64,000 nt of DNA, taken from positions 434,001-498,000 of the forward strand of contig NZ_JARXVM010000001.1 of the NCBI RefSeq assembly GCF_029892285.1, given 5' to 3'. This DNA comes from Rhizobium sp. SG_E_25_P2 (GTDB lineage: Bacteria; Pseudomonadota; Alphaproteobacteria; Rhizobiales; Rhizobiaceae). Position numbers and translations under genes: made by a program. Under the pieces are notes generated by a model. That model made no database searches. It worked only from the letters and a program-made list of their open reading frames with translations, and was not told the DNA's origin. Positions 9,465 through 17,550 of this stretch are shown here, piece by piece (positions within the stretch are counted from its first letter, which is position 1; every line of letters starts with the position of its first letter).

Positions 9465-10223
9465 TCACGTCAACACGCGGGCGAGTTCAGCCTGCACAGC
9501 GAGAAGCGACGGCAAATAGCGGTCCTCAAGCGCCTTCGCTGTCTCCGCGCCTGCCGCCAGTCCGACATTGACGGCCGCAACGACATGTCCTCGGGTATTG
9601 CGCAGGGGGACCGCGATCGAGCGCAGACCGATCTCGACTTCCTGGTCATTGAGCGCGAAGCCGTCGCGGCGGACGCCACCCAAGAGCGTCATCAGCGCCT
9701 CAATGTCCGTCACCGTTCTCTCGGTCCGCTGCGTGCGGGTAGACGCGTCCAGAATACGCCTGGCCTCGACCGGATCCAGCGCCGCGAGCAGAATACGGCC
9801 CATGGAGGTGCAATAGGCGGGTAGGCGCGAGCCCGGCATCAGCGCGATCGACATGACCCGCCGTTGCGCGGCGCGCGCCACATAGACGATTTCAGTCTCG
9901 TCCAGAATACAGACGGAACTGCTTTCGCCGATTTCCTGGCTGAGCCGGTCGAGCACCGGCTGGACGATGCGGGGAAGCGGCATGGCGGCGAGGCTGCCGA
10001 CGCCCAGACGCAACACCCTTGGCGTCAGCGTGAAGAATTTTCCGTCATAATCGGCATATCCGCCTTCGGCCAAAGTTAGCAGGCAGCGGCGCGTGGTGGC
10101 GCGATCCAACCCTGCAAGCGTGGCCGCTTCGGTGATCGACAAGCGGGGACGCTCGGCGCTGAAGGCTTCGATGACCTTCAGCCCCTTCATCAAGCCGCCC
10201 ATGATGTCGCGCGGTTCCGCCAT
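9465..10223 (-). CDS. pcaR: IclR-family regulator PcaR
   Basis: IclR-type transcription factor with an N-terminal winged HTH (LSITEAATLAGLDRATTRRCLLTLAEGGY) and a C-terminal effector domain; 252 aa. Position between pcaG and the divergent pcaIJF genes matches PcaR, which responds to beta-ketoadipate and activates pca genes. The ATG at 10223 is preferred over the in-frame ATG at 10241 because GAGGGG sits seven bases before it, whereas the outer ATG has no visible site. A near-perfect 19-bp palindrome lies just upstream. Confidence 0.9.
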   Translation of the reverse strand: MAEPRDIMGGLMKGLKVIEAFSAERPRLSITEAATLAGLDRATTRRCLLTLAEGGYADYDGKFFTLTPRVLRLGVGSLAAMPLPRIVQPVLDRLSQEIGESSSVCILDETEIVYVARAAQRRVMSIALMPGSRLPAYCTSMGRILLAALDPVEARRILDASTRTQRTERTVTDIEALMTLLGGVRRDGFALNDQEVEIGLRSIAVPLRNTRGHVVAAVNVGLAAGAETAKALEDRYLPSLLAVQAELARVLT

Positions 10224-10248
10224 AGCGATGCCCCTCTTCATTGTCTAT

Positions 10249-10285
10249 TTGTGCGATAATCGTACAAATATCTTATATCGCACAA
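10249..10285. promoter_or_regulatory. Candidate PcaR operator between pcaR and pcaI
   Basis: TTGTGCGATAATCGTACAA (10249-10267) is palindromic at all but two base pairs and the centre, and a third half-site TATCGCACAA follows at 10276-10285. IclR-family regulators of this pathway (PcaU, PobR, PcaR) bind motifs built on CGATAATCG-type half-sites, often as a palindrome plus a direct repeat. The arrangement fits an operator controlling pcaI and pcaR itself. Assignment is by pattern only. Confidence 0.65.
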
Positions 10286-10369
10286 TTTGATGGACGTCGA
10301 TCCGGGACGGGATTATTTCTTCTCTGCAAGCCGACCGGTTATCCCGTGCGGTCGGGATGGAGGTTCCGA

Positions 10370-11077
10370 ATGGACAAGACAGTTTCCAGCGCGGCTGACG
10401 CCGTCGCCGCGATCGGCGATGGCGCGACCGTGATGATCGGCGGTTTCGGCGGCTCCGGCGCGCCGATCGAACTCATTCACGCGCTGATCGACCAGCGGCC
10501 CATGGGGCTGACGGTGATCAACAACAATGCCGGCAATGGCCGCATCGGCATCGCCGCGATGATCGACGCCGGCATGGTCAAAAAGATGATCTGCTCGTTT
10601 CCGCGCTCGTCGGATCCGCGCGCCTTCACCGACCGCTATCTGGCCGGCCAGATCGAACTGGAGCTCGTGCCGCAGGGCACGCTTGCCGAGCGCATCCGCG
10701 CCGGCGGCGCCGGCATTCCGGCCTTCTACACGCCGACCGCCTATGGCACCGAGCTTGCCAATGGCAAGGTGATCGCCGAATTCGACGGTCGCTCTTACGT
10801 GCAGGAGCGCTGGCTGAAGGCGGATTTCGCCATCGTCAAGGGCCATATCGGCGACCGCCACGGCAACCTGACCTACAACAAGGCCGGACGGAATTTTAAT
10901 CCGCTGATGTGCATGGCGGCCAAGACCACGATCGTGCAGGTCTCGAAGATCGTCGAGGCCGGCGAGATCGATCCCGAACAGGTCGTGACCCCCGGCATCT
11001 TCGTCAATCAGGTCGTCGAAATCCCCAACCCGCAACAGGAAGAAGAGCTCATCCGAGCCGGAGTGGCCTATATATGA
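10370..11077 (+). CDS. pcaI: 3-Oxoadipate CoA-transferase subunit A (PcaI)
   Basis: Alpha subunit of succinyl-CoA:3-oxoadipate CoA-transferase, which moves CoA from succinyl-CoA onto beta-ketoadipate. The 235-aa protein begins MDKTVSSAADAVAAI and carries the glycine-rich family motif MIGGFGGSGAP. The ATG at 10370 follows GGATGGAGG. In-frame upstream codons to 10241 run through the operator region and were rejected as coding. The stop overlaps the pcaJ start (ATGA). Confidence 0.95.
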   Translation: MDKTVSSAADAVAAIGDGATVMIGGFGGSGAPIELIHALIDQRPMGLTVINNNAGNGRIGIAAMIDAGMVKKMICSFPRSSDPRAFTDRYLAGQIELELVPQGTLAERIRAGGAGIPAFYTPTAYGTELANGKVIAEFDGRSYVQERWLKADFAIVKGHIGDRHGNLTYNKAGRNFNPLMCMAAKTTIVQVSKIVEAGEIDPEQVVTPGIFVNQVVEIPNPQQEEELIRAGVAYI

Positions 11078-11763
11078 GCATCGACACACGCGAAGACATC
11101 AAGCTCTCCAACGCCCAGATCGCCTGGCGCGCCGCACAGGATATCGAGGACGGCGCCTATGTCAATCTCGGCATCGGCTTTCCGGAAATGGTCGCCAAGT
11201 TCCAGCCGCCGGGCAGGCAGGCGATCTTCCACACCGAAAACGGCATTCTGAATTTCGGCGAGGCGCCCAAGCCTGGCGAGGAAGACTGGGACCTGATCAA
11301 CGCCGGCAAGAAGGCCGTGACGCTGAAGCCGGGCGCCGCCTTCTTCCACCATGCCGACAGTTTCGCCATGGTGCGCGGCGGCCATCTCGATGTGGCCATC
11401 CTCGGCGCCTATCAGGTGGCCGAGAACGGCGATCTGGCCAATTGGCGCGTCGGCTCCAAGGGCGTGCCCGCCGTGGGCGGCGCGATGGATCTGGTGCACG
11501 GCGCCAAGCAGGTTTTCGTCATCACCGAACATGTGACCAAGACCGGCGAACCGAAGCTGGTGGAGCGCTGCGCCTTCCCGCTGACCGGCGTCGGCTGCAT
11601 CACCCGCGTCTATACCAGCCATGCGGTTGTTGACATCCGGAACGGCCATTTCGTGGTCCGCGAAAAGCTCGCGGGCATGACCATGGACGAATTGCAGGCC
11701 ATGACCGGCGCCCCCCTCCATGTCGAGGGCGAGGTCGCCGATCTCATCGTGCCGGAACTCTGA
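11074..11763 (+). CDS. pcaJ: 3-Oxoadipate CoA-transferase subunit B (PcaJ)
   Basis: Beta subunit of the 3-oxoadipate CoA-transferase, 229 aa. The catalytic Glu lies in the HTENGILNFG stretch, and the N-terminal NLGIGFPEMV motif is typical of class I CoA-transferases. Start ATG 11074 overlaps the pcaI stop by 4 bp, implying coupled translation of the two subunits. pcaF follows after about 10 bp. Confidence 0.95.
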   Translation: MSIDTREDIKLSNAQIAWRAAQDIEDGAYVNLGIGFPEMVAKFQPPGRQAIFHTENGILNFGEAPKPGEEDWDLINAGKKAVTLKPGAAFFHHADSFAMVRGGHLDVAILGAYQVAENGDLANWRVGSKGVPAVGGAMDLVHGAKQVFVITEHVTKTGEPKLVERCAFPLTGVGCITRVYTSHAVVDIRNGHFVVREKLAGMTMDELQAMTGAPLHVEGEVADLIVPEL

Positions 11764-11773
11764 GGAACCTCTT

Positions 11774-12976
11774 ATGTCAGACGCTTACATCTGCGCCTAT
11801 ATCCGCACGCCCATCGGTCGCTTCGGCGGCTCGCTGTCTTCCGTCCGCGCCGACGATCTCGGCGCCGTGCCGCTCAAGGCGCTGATGGCGGCGCATTCCT
11901 CGGTGGATTTCGCCGCCGTGGACGAGGTGATCTTCGGCTGCGCCAACCAGGCGGGCGAAGACAACCGCAACGTTGCCCGCATGTCCTCGCTGCTGTCAGG
12001 CCTGCCCGTCTCCGTGCCCGGCACGACGATGAACCGGCTCTGCGGCTCCGGCATGGATGCGGTGATCACCGCTGCCCGCGCCATCAAGGCCGGCGAAGCC
12101 GAGTTGATCATCGCCGGCGGCGTGGAAAGCATGAGCCGCGCGCCCTTCGTGATGCCGAAAGCCGAGAGCGCCTTTTCGCGCGCGGCCGAAATCCACGACA
12201 CGACCATCGGCTGGCGCTTCGTCAATCCGCTGATGAAGAAGCAGTATGGCGTCGATTCCATGCCGGAGACGGCGGAGAACGTCGCCGACGACTATCAAGT
12301 CAGCCGCGAAGACCAGGACGCTTTCGCCGTGCGCTCGCAGGCCAAGGCGTCGGCCGCGCAGGCCAATGGTCGTCTCGCCCGCGAAATCACGCCGGTGACC
12401 ATCCCGCAGAAGAAGGGCGACGCCATCGTCGTGGACAAGGACGAGCATCCCCGCGCCACGTCGATTGAGGCGCTCGGCAAGCTCCGGCCGATCGTGCGCG
12501 CCGACGGCACGATCACCGCCGGCAACGCCTCTGGCGTCAATGACGGCGCCGCCGCCCTGATCATCGCCTCGGAAGCGGCGGCGAAAAAGCATGGCCTGAC
12601 GCCGATCGCCCGTATTCTCGGCGGGGCGACCGCCGGCGTGCCGCCGCGCATCATGGGCATCGGGCCTGCGCCCGCGACCCAGAAGCTTCTCGACCGGCTG
12701 GGCCTGACCCAGGACCAGCTCGACGTGATCGAGCTCAACGAAGCCTTCGCCAGCCAGGGACTCGCCACGCTGCGCCAGCTGGGCGTCGCCGACGATGACG
12801 AGCGCGTCAACCGCAATGGCGGCGCCATCGCGCTCGGCCATCCGCTCGGCATGTCCGGCGCGCGCATTGCCGGCACGGCGGCGCTGGAACTCACGCTGAC
12901 CGGCGGCCGCTATGCAGTGGCCACGATGTGCATCGGCGTCGGCCAGGGCATCGCCATCGCGCTCGAACGCGTCTAA
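11774..12976 (+). CDS. pcaF: 3-Oxoadipyl-CoA thiolase PcaF
   Basis: Thiolytic cleavage of beta-ketoadipyl-CoA to acetyl-CoA and succinyl-CoA, the last pathway step. The 400-aa thiolase has the nucleophilic Cys90 in NRLCGSGMDAV, the NEAFASQ motif and the GHPLGMSGAR motif. Its C-terminal active-site Cys is in ATMCIGVGQGIA. The start is ATG 11774. It lies in the run pcaI-pcaJ-pcaF. Confidence 0.96.
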   Translation: MSDAYICAYIRTPIGRFGGSLSSVRADDLGAVPLKALMAAHSSVDFAAVDEVIFGCANQAGEDNRNVARMSSLLSGLPVSVPGTTMNRLCGSGMDAVITAARAIKAGEAELIIAGGVESMSRAPFVMPKAESAFSRAAEIHDTTIGWRFVNPLMKKQYGVDSMPETAENVADDYQVSREDQDAFAVRSQAKASAAQANGRLAREITPVTIPQKKGDAIVVDKDEHPRATSIEALGKLRPIVRADGTITAGNASGVNDGAAALIIASEAAAKKHGLTPIARILGGATAGVPPRIMGIGPAPATQKLLDRLGLTQDQLDVIELNEAFASQGLATLRQLGVADDDERVNRNGGAIALGHPLGMSGARIAGTAALELTLTGGRYAVATMCIGVGQGIAIALERV

Positions 12977-13034
12977 ACTCCAGAGGCGGGCGTCACAGCT
13001 CGCCTTTCGCCTTTGCCAGTATCGGACTGTTCTC

Positions 13035-14096
13035 ATGAGCCAGATCGCCCTCGCTTTTCTCGACGCCCTCCTGACGGATCAGGAGATGGCGCAGCTGATG
13101 GGCACGAAGGCCGATCTCGCCGCCATGCTGCGCTTTGAGGTCGAACTCGCGGCAGCCCAGGCTGAACTCGGCATGATCCCTGCCGATCACGCAGAGGCGA
13201 TCCGTGCAAAGACCGCGACGTTTTCCCCCGATGTCGCTTCGCTCACCCGCGCCGTTCTGAAAGACGGCGTCGTGCCGCCCGATCTTATCCGGCAAATGCG
13301 CGCCCATATCGGCGGCGAGGCGGCCAAGAGCCTGCATGTCGGCGCCACCAGCCAGGATGTGATCGACACGGCGCTGGCGCTGAAGCTGAAGCCCGCGCTC
13401 GAGCTGCTGGAGAGCCGGCTGGGCGCCGTCTCAGCGGCGCTGTCCGCTCTCGTCGCCAGCCAGGGCGATCATGCGCTGATGGGCCGGACGCGGATGCAGG
13501 CGGCGATCCCGATCACCGCGCGCGACCGCATCGAGGCCTGGCGGGCGCCGCTCGCCCGGGCGCTCCACGATGTCGCTGATGTCAGCGCCAGAAACCTGAT
13601 CCTGACGCTCGCGGGCGCGGCGGGGACATCGGATAAATATGCCGACAAGGCCGAGGCGCTGCGGGCCTTGCTGGCGGCGAGACTTGGGCTTTCTGCGCCC
13701 GATTACACGCCGCATGCCCAGCGCGACCGTATAGTCGCGCTCGGAAGCTGGCTGTCGCAGGTTACCGGCGCGCTCGGCAAGATGGGCCAGGACGCAGCCC
13801 TGATGGCGCAGAACGAGATGGCCGAGATCGTGATGTCAGGCGGCGGCGCTTCCTCCGCCATGGCGCATAAGCAGAACCCGGTGCTGGCCGAGACGCTTGT
13901 TGCGCTCGCCCGCTTCAACGCCGTGCAGATATCGGGCCTGCATCAATCGCTGGTGCATGAACAGGAGCGGTCCGGCGCCGCCTGGACGCTCGAATGGATG
14001 ATCCTGCCGCCGATGTTGAACGCGACCGCAACGGCGCTCGCCCATGCCGGCACACTGGTCGCCTCGATCCGATCAGTCGGCAAACCCAATCCTTGA
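13035..14096 (+). CDS. pcaB: 3-Carboxy-cis,cis-muconate cycloisomerase PcaB
   Basis: Fumarase/argininosuccinate-lyase superfamily enzyme that lactonises 3-carboxymuconate to gamma-carboxymuconolactone. The 353-aa protein carries the superfamily signature GGGASSAMAHKQNPVLAE and the LHVGATSQDVIDTA motif. It begins at ATG 13035, 58 bp after pcaF. At 353 aa it is the short form; some homologues exceed 440 aa. It completes the protocatechuate route. Confidence 0.94.
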   Translation: MSQIALAFLDALLTDQEMAQLMGTKADLAAMLRFEVELAAAQAELGMIPADHAEAIRAKTATFSPDVASLTRAVLKDGVVPPDLIRQMRAHIGGEAAKSLHVGATSQDVIDTALALKLKPALELLESRLGAVSAALSALVASQGDHALMGRTRMQAAIPITARDRIEAWRAPLARALHDVADVSARNLILTLAGAAGTSDKYADKAEALRALLAARLGLSAPDYTPHAQRDRIVALGSWLSQVTGALGKMGQDAALMAQNEMAEIVMSGGGASSAMAHKQNPVLAETLVALARFNAVQISGLHQSLVHEQERSGAAWTLEWMILPPMLNATATALAHAGTLVASIRSVGKPNP

Positions 14097-14162
14097 GCCG
14101 GATTGTGGCTGGCATTCCCGAGCGAATCCGCTAGCGTCTGCGAAACTCAGTTGGAAATCCGC

Positions 14163-14864
14163 ATGCGCGTCCTGATCGTCGAGAATATTCATTCCACCCC
14201 CTGGGGCAATGTGGGCATCGCGCTCGAAGAGGCGCAAGCGGACATCGAGCTCTGCCGCGCCTGGCAGGGCGATCCGCTGCCCGAGCCGGATGGCTATGAC
14301 GCGGTCGTGGTGCTGGGCGGCGAACAGAGCGCTCTCGACGACGAAAAGCACCCTTATCTGCCGCATCTCGCAGCGCTGATGCGGCGCTTCGGCGAGGCGG
14401 ACAAGCCGGTGCTCGGCATCTGCCTCGGCAGCCAGTTGCTGGCGCGCGGCCATGGCGCAACCAATCTTCTCAACCAAGCTAAGGAAATCGGCTGGCGCGA
14501 AGTGCGGCGCACAGAAGCGGCCGCCGATGATCCCGTCCTGTCGGTCGCGGATGAGGCCTTCCCGATCTTTCAATGGCATTCCGACACCTTCACCCTGCCC
14601 GAAGGCGCAGTGCGGCTGGCGACCAATGAGACGGCGACCAATCAGTGCTTCCGGGTGGGACGGGCGAGCTACGGCATGCAGTTTCATTTCGAAGCCAACC
14701 GCGATGTGGTCGCGACCTGGGTGAAGACCTTTCCCGAAGCCGTGGCGCGCATGGACCCGGACTGGCTGCAGAGCTATCCAGAACGCGCCGAGATCGAAGG
14801 CCGGACGGCCGATGCCATGGGGCTGGCGCTCGCCCGCGCCTGGGTGCGGCTGATCGGCGCCTGA
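14163..14864 (+). CDS. Class I glutamine amidotransferase-like protein
   Basis: Stand-alone GATase1 domain of 233 aa, related to the amidotransferase part of GMP synthase. Catalytic Cys87 sits in LGICLGSQLLARG, and the His-Glu pair is likely in GMQFHFEAN. Such free-standing proteins include gamma-glutamyl hydrolases and amidases of unknown substrate; no synthetase partner is beside it. ATG 14163 follows TTGGAAAT. It stands alone between pcaB and recF, and its role is unknown. Confidence 0.8.
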   Translation: MRVLIVENIHSTPWGNVGIALEEAQADIELCRAWQGDPLPEPDGYDAVVVLGGEQSALDDEKHPYLPHLAALMRRFGEADKPVLGICLGSQLLARGHGATNLLNQAKEIGWREVRRTEAAADDPVLSVADEAFPIFQWHSDTFTLPEGAVRLATNETATNQCFRVGRASYGMQFHFEANRDVVATWVKTFPEAVARMDPDWLQSYPERAEIEGRTADAMGLALARAWVRLIGA

Positions 14865-14923
14865 TCGCTTCCCATGCATTGTTGCGGCTTTCTGCCAGCT
14901 GCGAATTGCTCTAAAGGCAGGGC

Positions 14924-16060
14924 ATGCCTCAGAAAGTGTTCATCCGGCGTCTCGCGCTGACCGCCTATCGCAACTACCGCTCCGCCGCTCTCACATTTGA
15001 TGCGCGGCATGTGGTGCTGACCGGCGAAAACGGCTCAGGCAAAACCAATCTTCTCGAAGCGGTGTCGCTGCTCTCGCCCGGACGCGGATTGCGCCGGGCT
15101 GTTTATTCAGACGTGGCGCTGAAGGGCGAAGAGGCGGGCTTTTCGGTGTTCGCCGAAGTCGAGGGCATGGAGGGCGATGTCGAGATCGGCACCGGCGTGC
15201 AGCCGGATGCGGCCGCACGGCGGGTGCGCATCAACGGCACCGACGCCAAAAGCGGCGACGAATTGCTCGATCATCTGCGCGTGCTCTGGCTGACGCCAGC
15301 GATGGACGGGCTGTTCACCGGCCCGGCCTCCGAGCGCCGGCGCTTTCTCGACCGGCTGGTTCTGTCGCTCGATCCGGCGCATGGCCGCCGCGCCGCCGAT
15401 TTCGAGCGCAGCATGAAGATGCGCAACAGACTGCTCGAAGACGGACGCTATGACGCCGACTGGATGAGTTCCATCGAGCGGCAGATGGCCGGCCTCGGCG
15501 TCGCCATCGCGCTCGCCCGCACGGAAGTGGTGGCGCTGATCGCAAGGCTTGCGGAACGGGCCGAGGAGGCGAGCCGCTTTCCGCAATCGCTCTTGACGCT
15601 CGAAGGCTTTCTCGATGGCGGGCTGGACCGGCCGGCGATCGATCTCGAAGACCATTACGCCAATCTCCTCGAACAGGGCCGCAGGCGCGACCAGGCGGCG
15701 GGGCGGACGCTGGATGGACCGCACCGCACCGATCTCATGGTGCTGCACAAGGAGAAATCGATCGAGGCCGCGCTCTGCTCGACCGGCGAACAGAAGGCGC
15801 TGCTGGCGGGGCTGGTCCTCTCCCATGCCGAACTGACCGCGACGATGACCGGACACGCGCCCATCCTGCTGCTCGATGAAGTCGGGGCGCATTTCGACCG
15901 CCATCGCCGCGCCGCGCTGTTCGACCTCATGGATAGAATTGGCGCCCAGGCCTTCATGACCGGCACTGACGCGCATCTCTTCGAAGCGCTCGGCGACAGG
16001 GCCCAATACTTCCATGTGAACCAGGCAAGACTGGAGCCGCAGGCCCGTCCCATAGTGTGA
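14924..16060 (+). CDS. recF: DNA replication and repair protein RecF
   Basis: SMC-like ATPase that helps load RecA at single-strand gaps with RecO/RecR. Walker A is GENGSGKTN (about residues 34-42), the ABC signature region is around CSTGEQKALLAGL, and Walker B is ILLLDEVGAHFD. At 378 aa it matches the family. In many bacteria recF lies beside dnaN and gyrB, but here neither is present, a common state in Hyphomicrobiales. A structured non-coding stretch follows. Confidence 0.95.
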   Translation: MPQKVFIRRLALTAYRNYRSAALTFDARHVVLTGENGSGKTNLLEAVSLLSPGRGLRRAVYSDVALKGEEAGFSVFAEVEGMEGDVEIGTGVQPDAAARRVRINGTDAKSGDELLDHLRVLWLTPAMDGLFTGPASERRRFLDRLVLSLDPAHGRRAADFERSMKMRNRLLEDGRYDADWMSSIERQMAGLGVAIALARTEVVALIARLAERAEEASRFPQSLLTLEGFLDGGLDRPAIDLEDHYANLLEQGRRRDQAAGRTLDGPHRTDLMVLHKEKSIEAALCSTGEQKALLAGLVLSHAELTATMTGHAPILLLDEVGAHFDRHRRAALFDLMDRIGAQAFMTGTDAHLFEALGDRAQYFHVNQARLEPQARPIV

Positions 16061-16124
16061 CGGCGCGCTCAGTATGTCTTTACATTAACAAGAATTAACA
16101 TTTCTTTGCCTGGCCGATCCATTG

Positions 16125-16303
16125 AAATGCCACAAAGTCGGGGCCATCTCTTGGTCATAGCAGCCACGCCCCTAAGGCTGCGAAAACCCGGCAAAAGGCA
16201 AGTCCCCCGCCCGGCCGGGCACGCGGACCAAGACGCCCCTAACTCTTGTCCGCATCACAGAGACCGTCATGGCGCCGCCCTCCGGCCATGACGGTCTTTC
16301 TGT
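16125..16303 (+). ncRNA. Predicted small RNA with two hairpins sharing a CGCCCCUAA loop
   Basis: The 388-bp gap after recF holds a stacked set of hairpins ending in an intrinsic terminator. Hairpin one is CAGCC (16161-16165) and GGCTG (16176-16180), closing the loop ACGCCCCTAA. Hairpin two has arms GCGGAC-C-AAGA (16223-16233) and TCTT-GTCCGC (16244-16253), closing CGCCCCTAAC. The same ten-base string ACGCCCCTAA thus occurs twice (16166, 16233), mostly as exposed loop, with unrelated stems. C-rich loops of this kind in alphaproteobacterial small RNAs pair with ribosome-binding sites. The 5' end is uncertain and no known family was assigned. Confidence 0.5.
16261..16303 (+). terminator. Strong intrinsic terminator of the predicted small RNA
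   Basis: A perfect 13-bp stem, AGACCGTCATGGC (16261-16273) and GCCATGACGGTCT (16285-16297), with an 11-base loop is followed by TTCTGTTTG. It is too far from recF (200 bp) to be its obvious terminator and sits directly after the second C-rich-loop hairpin. Confidence 0.8.
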
Positions 16304-16447
16304 TTGTGGGGGGAGCGTCAGCGGGTTGAAGCGAACTCTTTTACGCCAAAGTCAAAAGTTCCCGGCTTGATTATTCGTACATTTAGAGTTGTATGATAGT
16401 TTTTCTTTCGTTGCTGTAAAAGCTGCCCGACACGTTGGAGATAGATT

Positions 16448-17305
16448 TTGGATCGAGTTACTGCCCATATTGCCGAACCCATATCTGGTGAAAGTCTGTA
16501 TCAAGAAAGAGCCCGACGAGCCCTGCCGATGCTCGTACGTCAGGCTGAATCAGGAAACAGTATCTTCTATTCCGATCTAGCAGACGAACTTGGCATGTCG
16601 AATCCGCGGAACCTAAATTTTGTCCTGGGAAGCATTGGCCGGACATTAGAAAATTTAAGCAAACGTTGGAAGCAAAAAATCCCTCCGATCCAGTGCCTAG
16701 TACTCAACAAAAACACACATCTTCCAGGTGAAGGCATCGGGTGGTTTTTGATTAAGAAGGAAGACTTCAGCTCTTTGTCGACAGTTAGAAAACGAGCAAT
16801 CGTCGATGCAGAATTGGCGCATATCTATGGGTATCCGCGTTGGCGGGAAGTACTACAAATTTTGGATCTACCTCCGGTCAACCAATCCTTTGCAAAAGTC
16901 AATGAGGCCGCTGCTGGTCGCGGAGGAGGAGAAAGCGAAAGTCATCGAAAGATGAAGGAATTCGTCGCAGTACATCCAGAGGTCGTTGGCCTCCCAGCTT
17001 CGACAGCCGGCGGCAAGTGCGAGCACCCCCTGCCCTCAGGGGATAAGCTCGACGTGTCTTTCGTCACGAAAGCGGGCTGGATCGCAGTGGAAGTCAAAAC
17101 AGAAATTTCCAACGAAGCAGATATCGTTCGCGGCCTCTACCAATGTGTAAAGTACGTAGCAGTTATGCAGGCAGTTGAGGCATCAGAAAATCGTGAGATT
17201 AGTGCGCAGGCTTTCTCGGCTATCGCAGGAAAATTGCCAAAAAACCTACTTCCTTTAAAGAACATGCTTGGTGTCGCAGTGATTGAGGACGTGTCTTACC
17301 AATAG
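16448..17305 (+). CDS. Predicted PD-(D/E)XK nuclease with N-terminal wHTH-like domain, function unknown
   Basis: A 285-aa protein starting at TTG 16448, seven bases after a clear GGAG site. Residues 15-105 resemble the winged-helix-like domain found at the front of restriction-type proteins (RRALPMLVRQAESGNSIFYSDLADELGM). Residues 160-245 look like a PD-(D/E)XK fold: helix Glu in GGESESH, Asp202 in LDVSF, the E215-V-K217 pair in WIAVEVKTE, then a helix with Tyr-Gln (GLYQCVKY). The gene is visibly more AT-rich than its surroundings, suggesting transfer. It could be an orphan restriction or antiphage nuclease; no methylase or partner is adjacent. Function not established. Confidence 0.6.
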   Translation: MDRVTAHIAEPISGESLYQERARRALPMLVRQAESGNSIFYSDLADELGMSNPRNLNFVLGSIGRTLENLSKRWKQKIPPIQCLVLNKNTHLPGEGIGWFLIKKEDFSSLSTVRKRAIVDAELAHIYGYPRWREVLQILDLPPVNQSFAKVNEAAAGRGGGESESHRKMKEFVAVHPEVVGLPASTAGGKCEHPLPSGDKLDVSFVTKAGWIAVEVKTEISNEADIVRGLYQCVKYVAVMQAVEASENREISAQAFSAIAGKLPKNLLPLKNMLGVAVIEDVSYQ

Positions 17306-17550
17306 AAATACTTTGTTAACGAGTCTGGAACCGGCGGGGCGCGCAAGCTGCGTCATGCCCGTAAAGGTCAAGGAAAAGCGGTAGATTCCGGACTGTTCAT
17401 TACTTCGAGGGCGGAGATATTCCGGTTTTCGCCTAGGCGATCTACGTGAAGAACGAAAAGGGCAACCTCTCGAAAGCGGAACGGAACGAACTGGCCCGCA
17501 TCCTCCCCAAGCTGGTGGATGCCTATAGACAGAGAAAGAATACGGTGTGA
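17306..17550 (+). pseudogene. Decayed RelE/HigB-type toxin gene
   Basis: Conceptual translation gives a toxin C-terminal half, ESGTGGARKLRHARKGQGK then SGRFRTVHYFEGGDIPVFA, a TAG stop (17434-17436), then AIYVKNEKGNLSKAERNELA to a TGA at 17548. The frame is broken by the loss of one base in the A-run at about 17374-17377 and by the nonsense codon. The N-terminal half is absent, replaced by the end of the AT-rich nuclease gene. The last codon overlaps the antitoxin start (GTGA), the usual arrangement of an intact pair. This is a dead toxin beside a live antitoxin. Confidence 0.7.

Noticed and set aside
10241-10369. Longer PcaI reading from 10241
   Set aside because: The upstream codons cross the PcaR operator and lack family similarity; ATG 10370 has a strong ribosome site.
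16085-16098. CtrA-type site (TTAA pair) before the predicted small RNA
   Set aside because: The two TTAA units are spaced by 6 bases, not the 7 of the CtrA consensus.
16061-16447. 6S, SRP or tmRNA gene after recF
   Set aside because: The hallmark sequences of these RNAs were not seen; only the twin-loop hairpins and terminator are supported.
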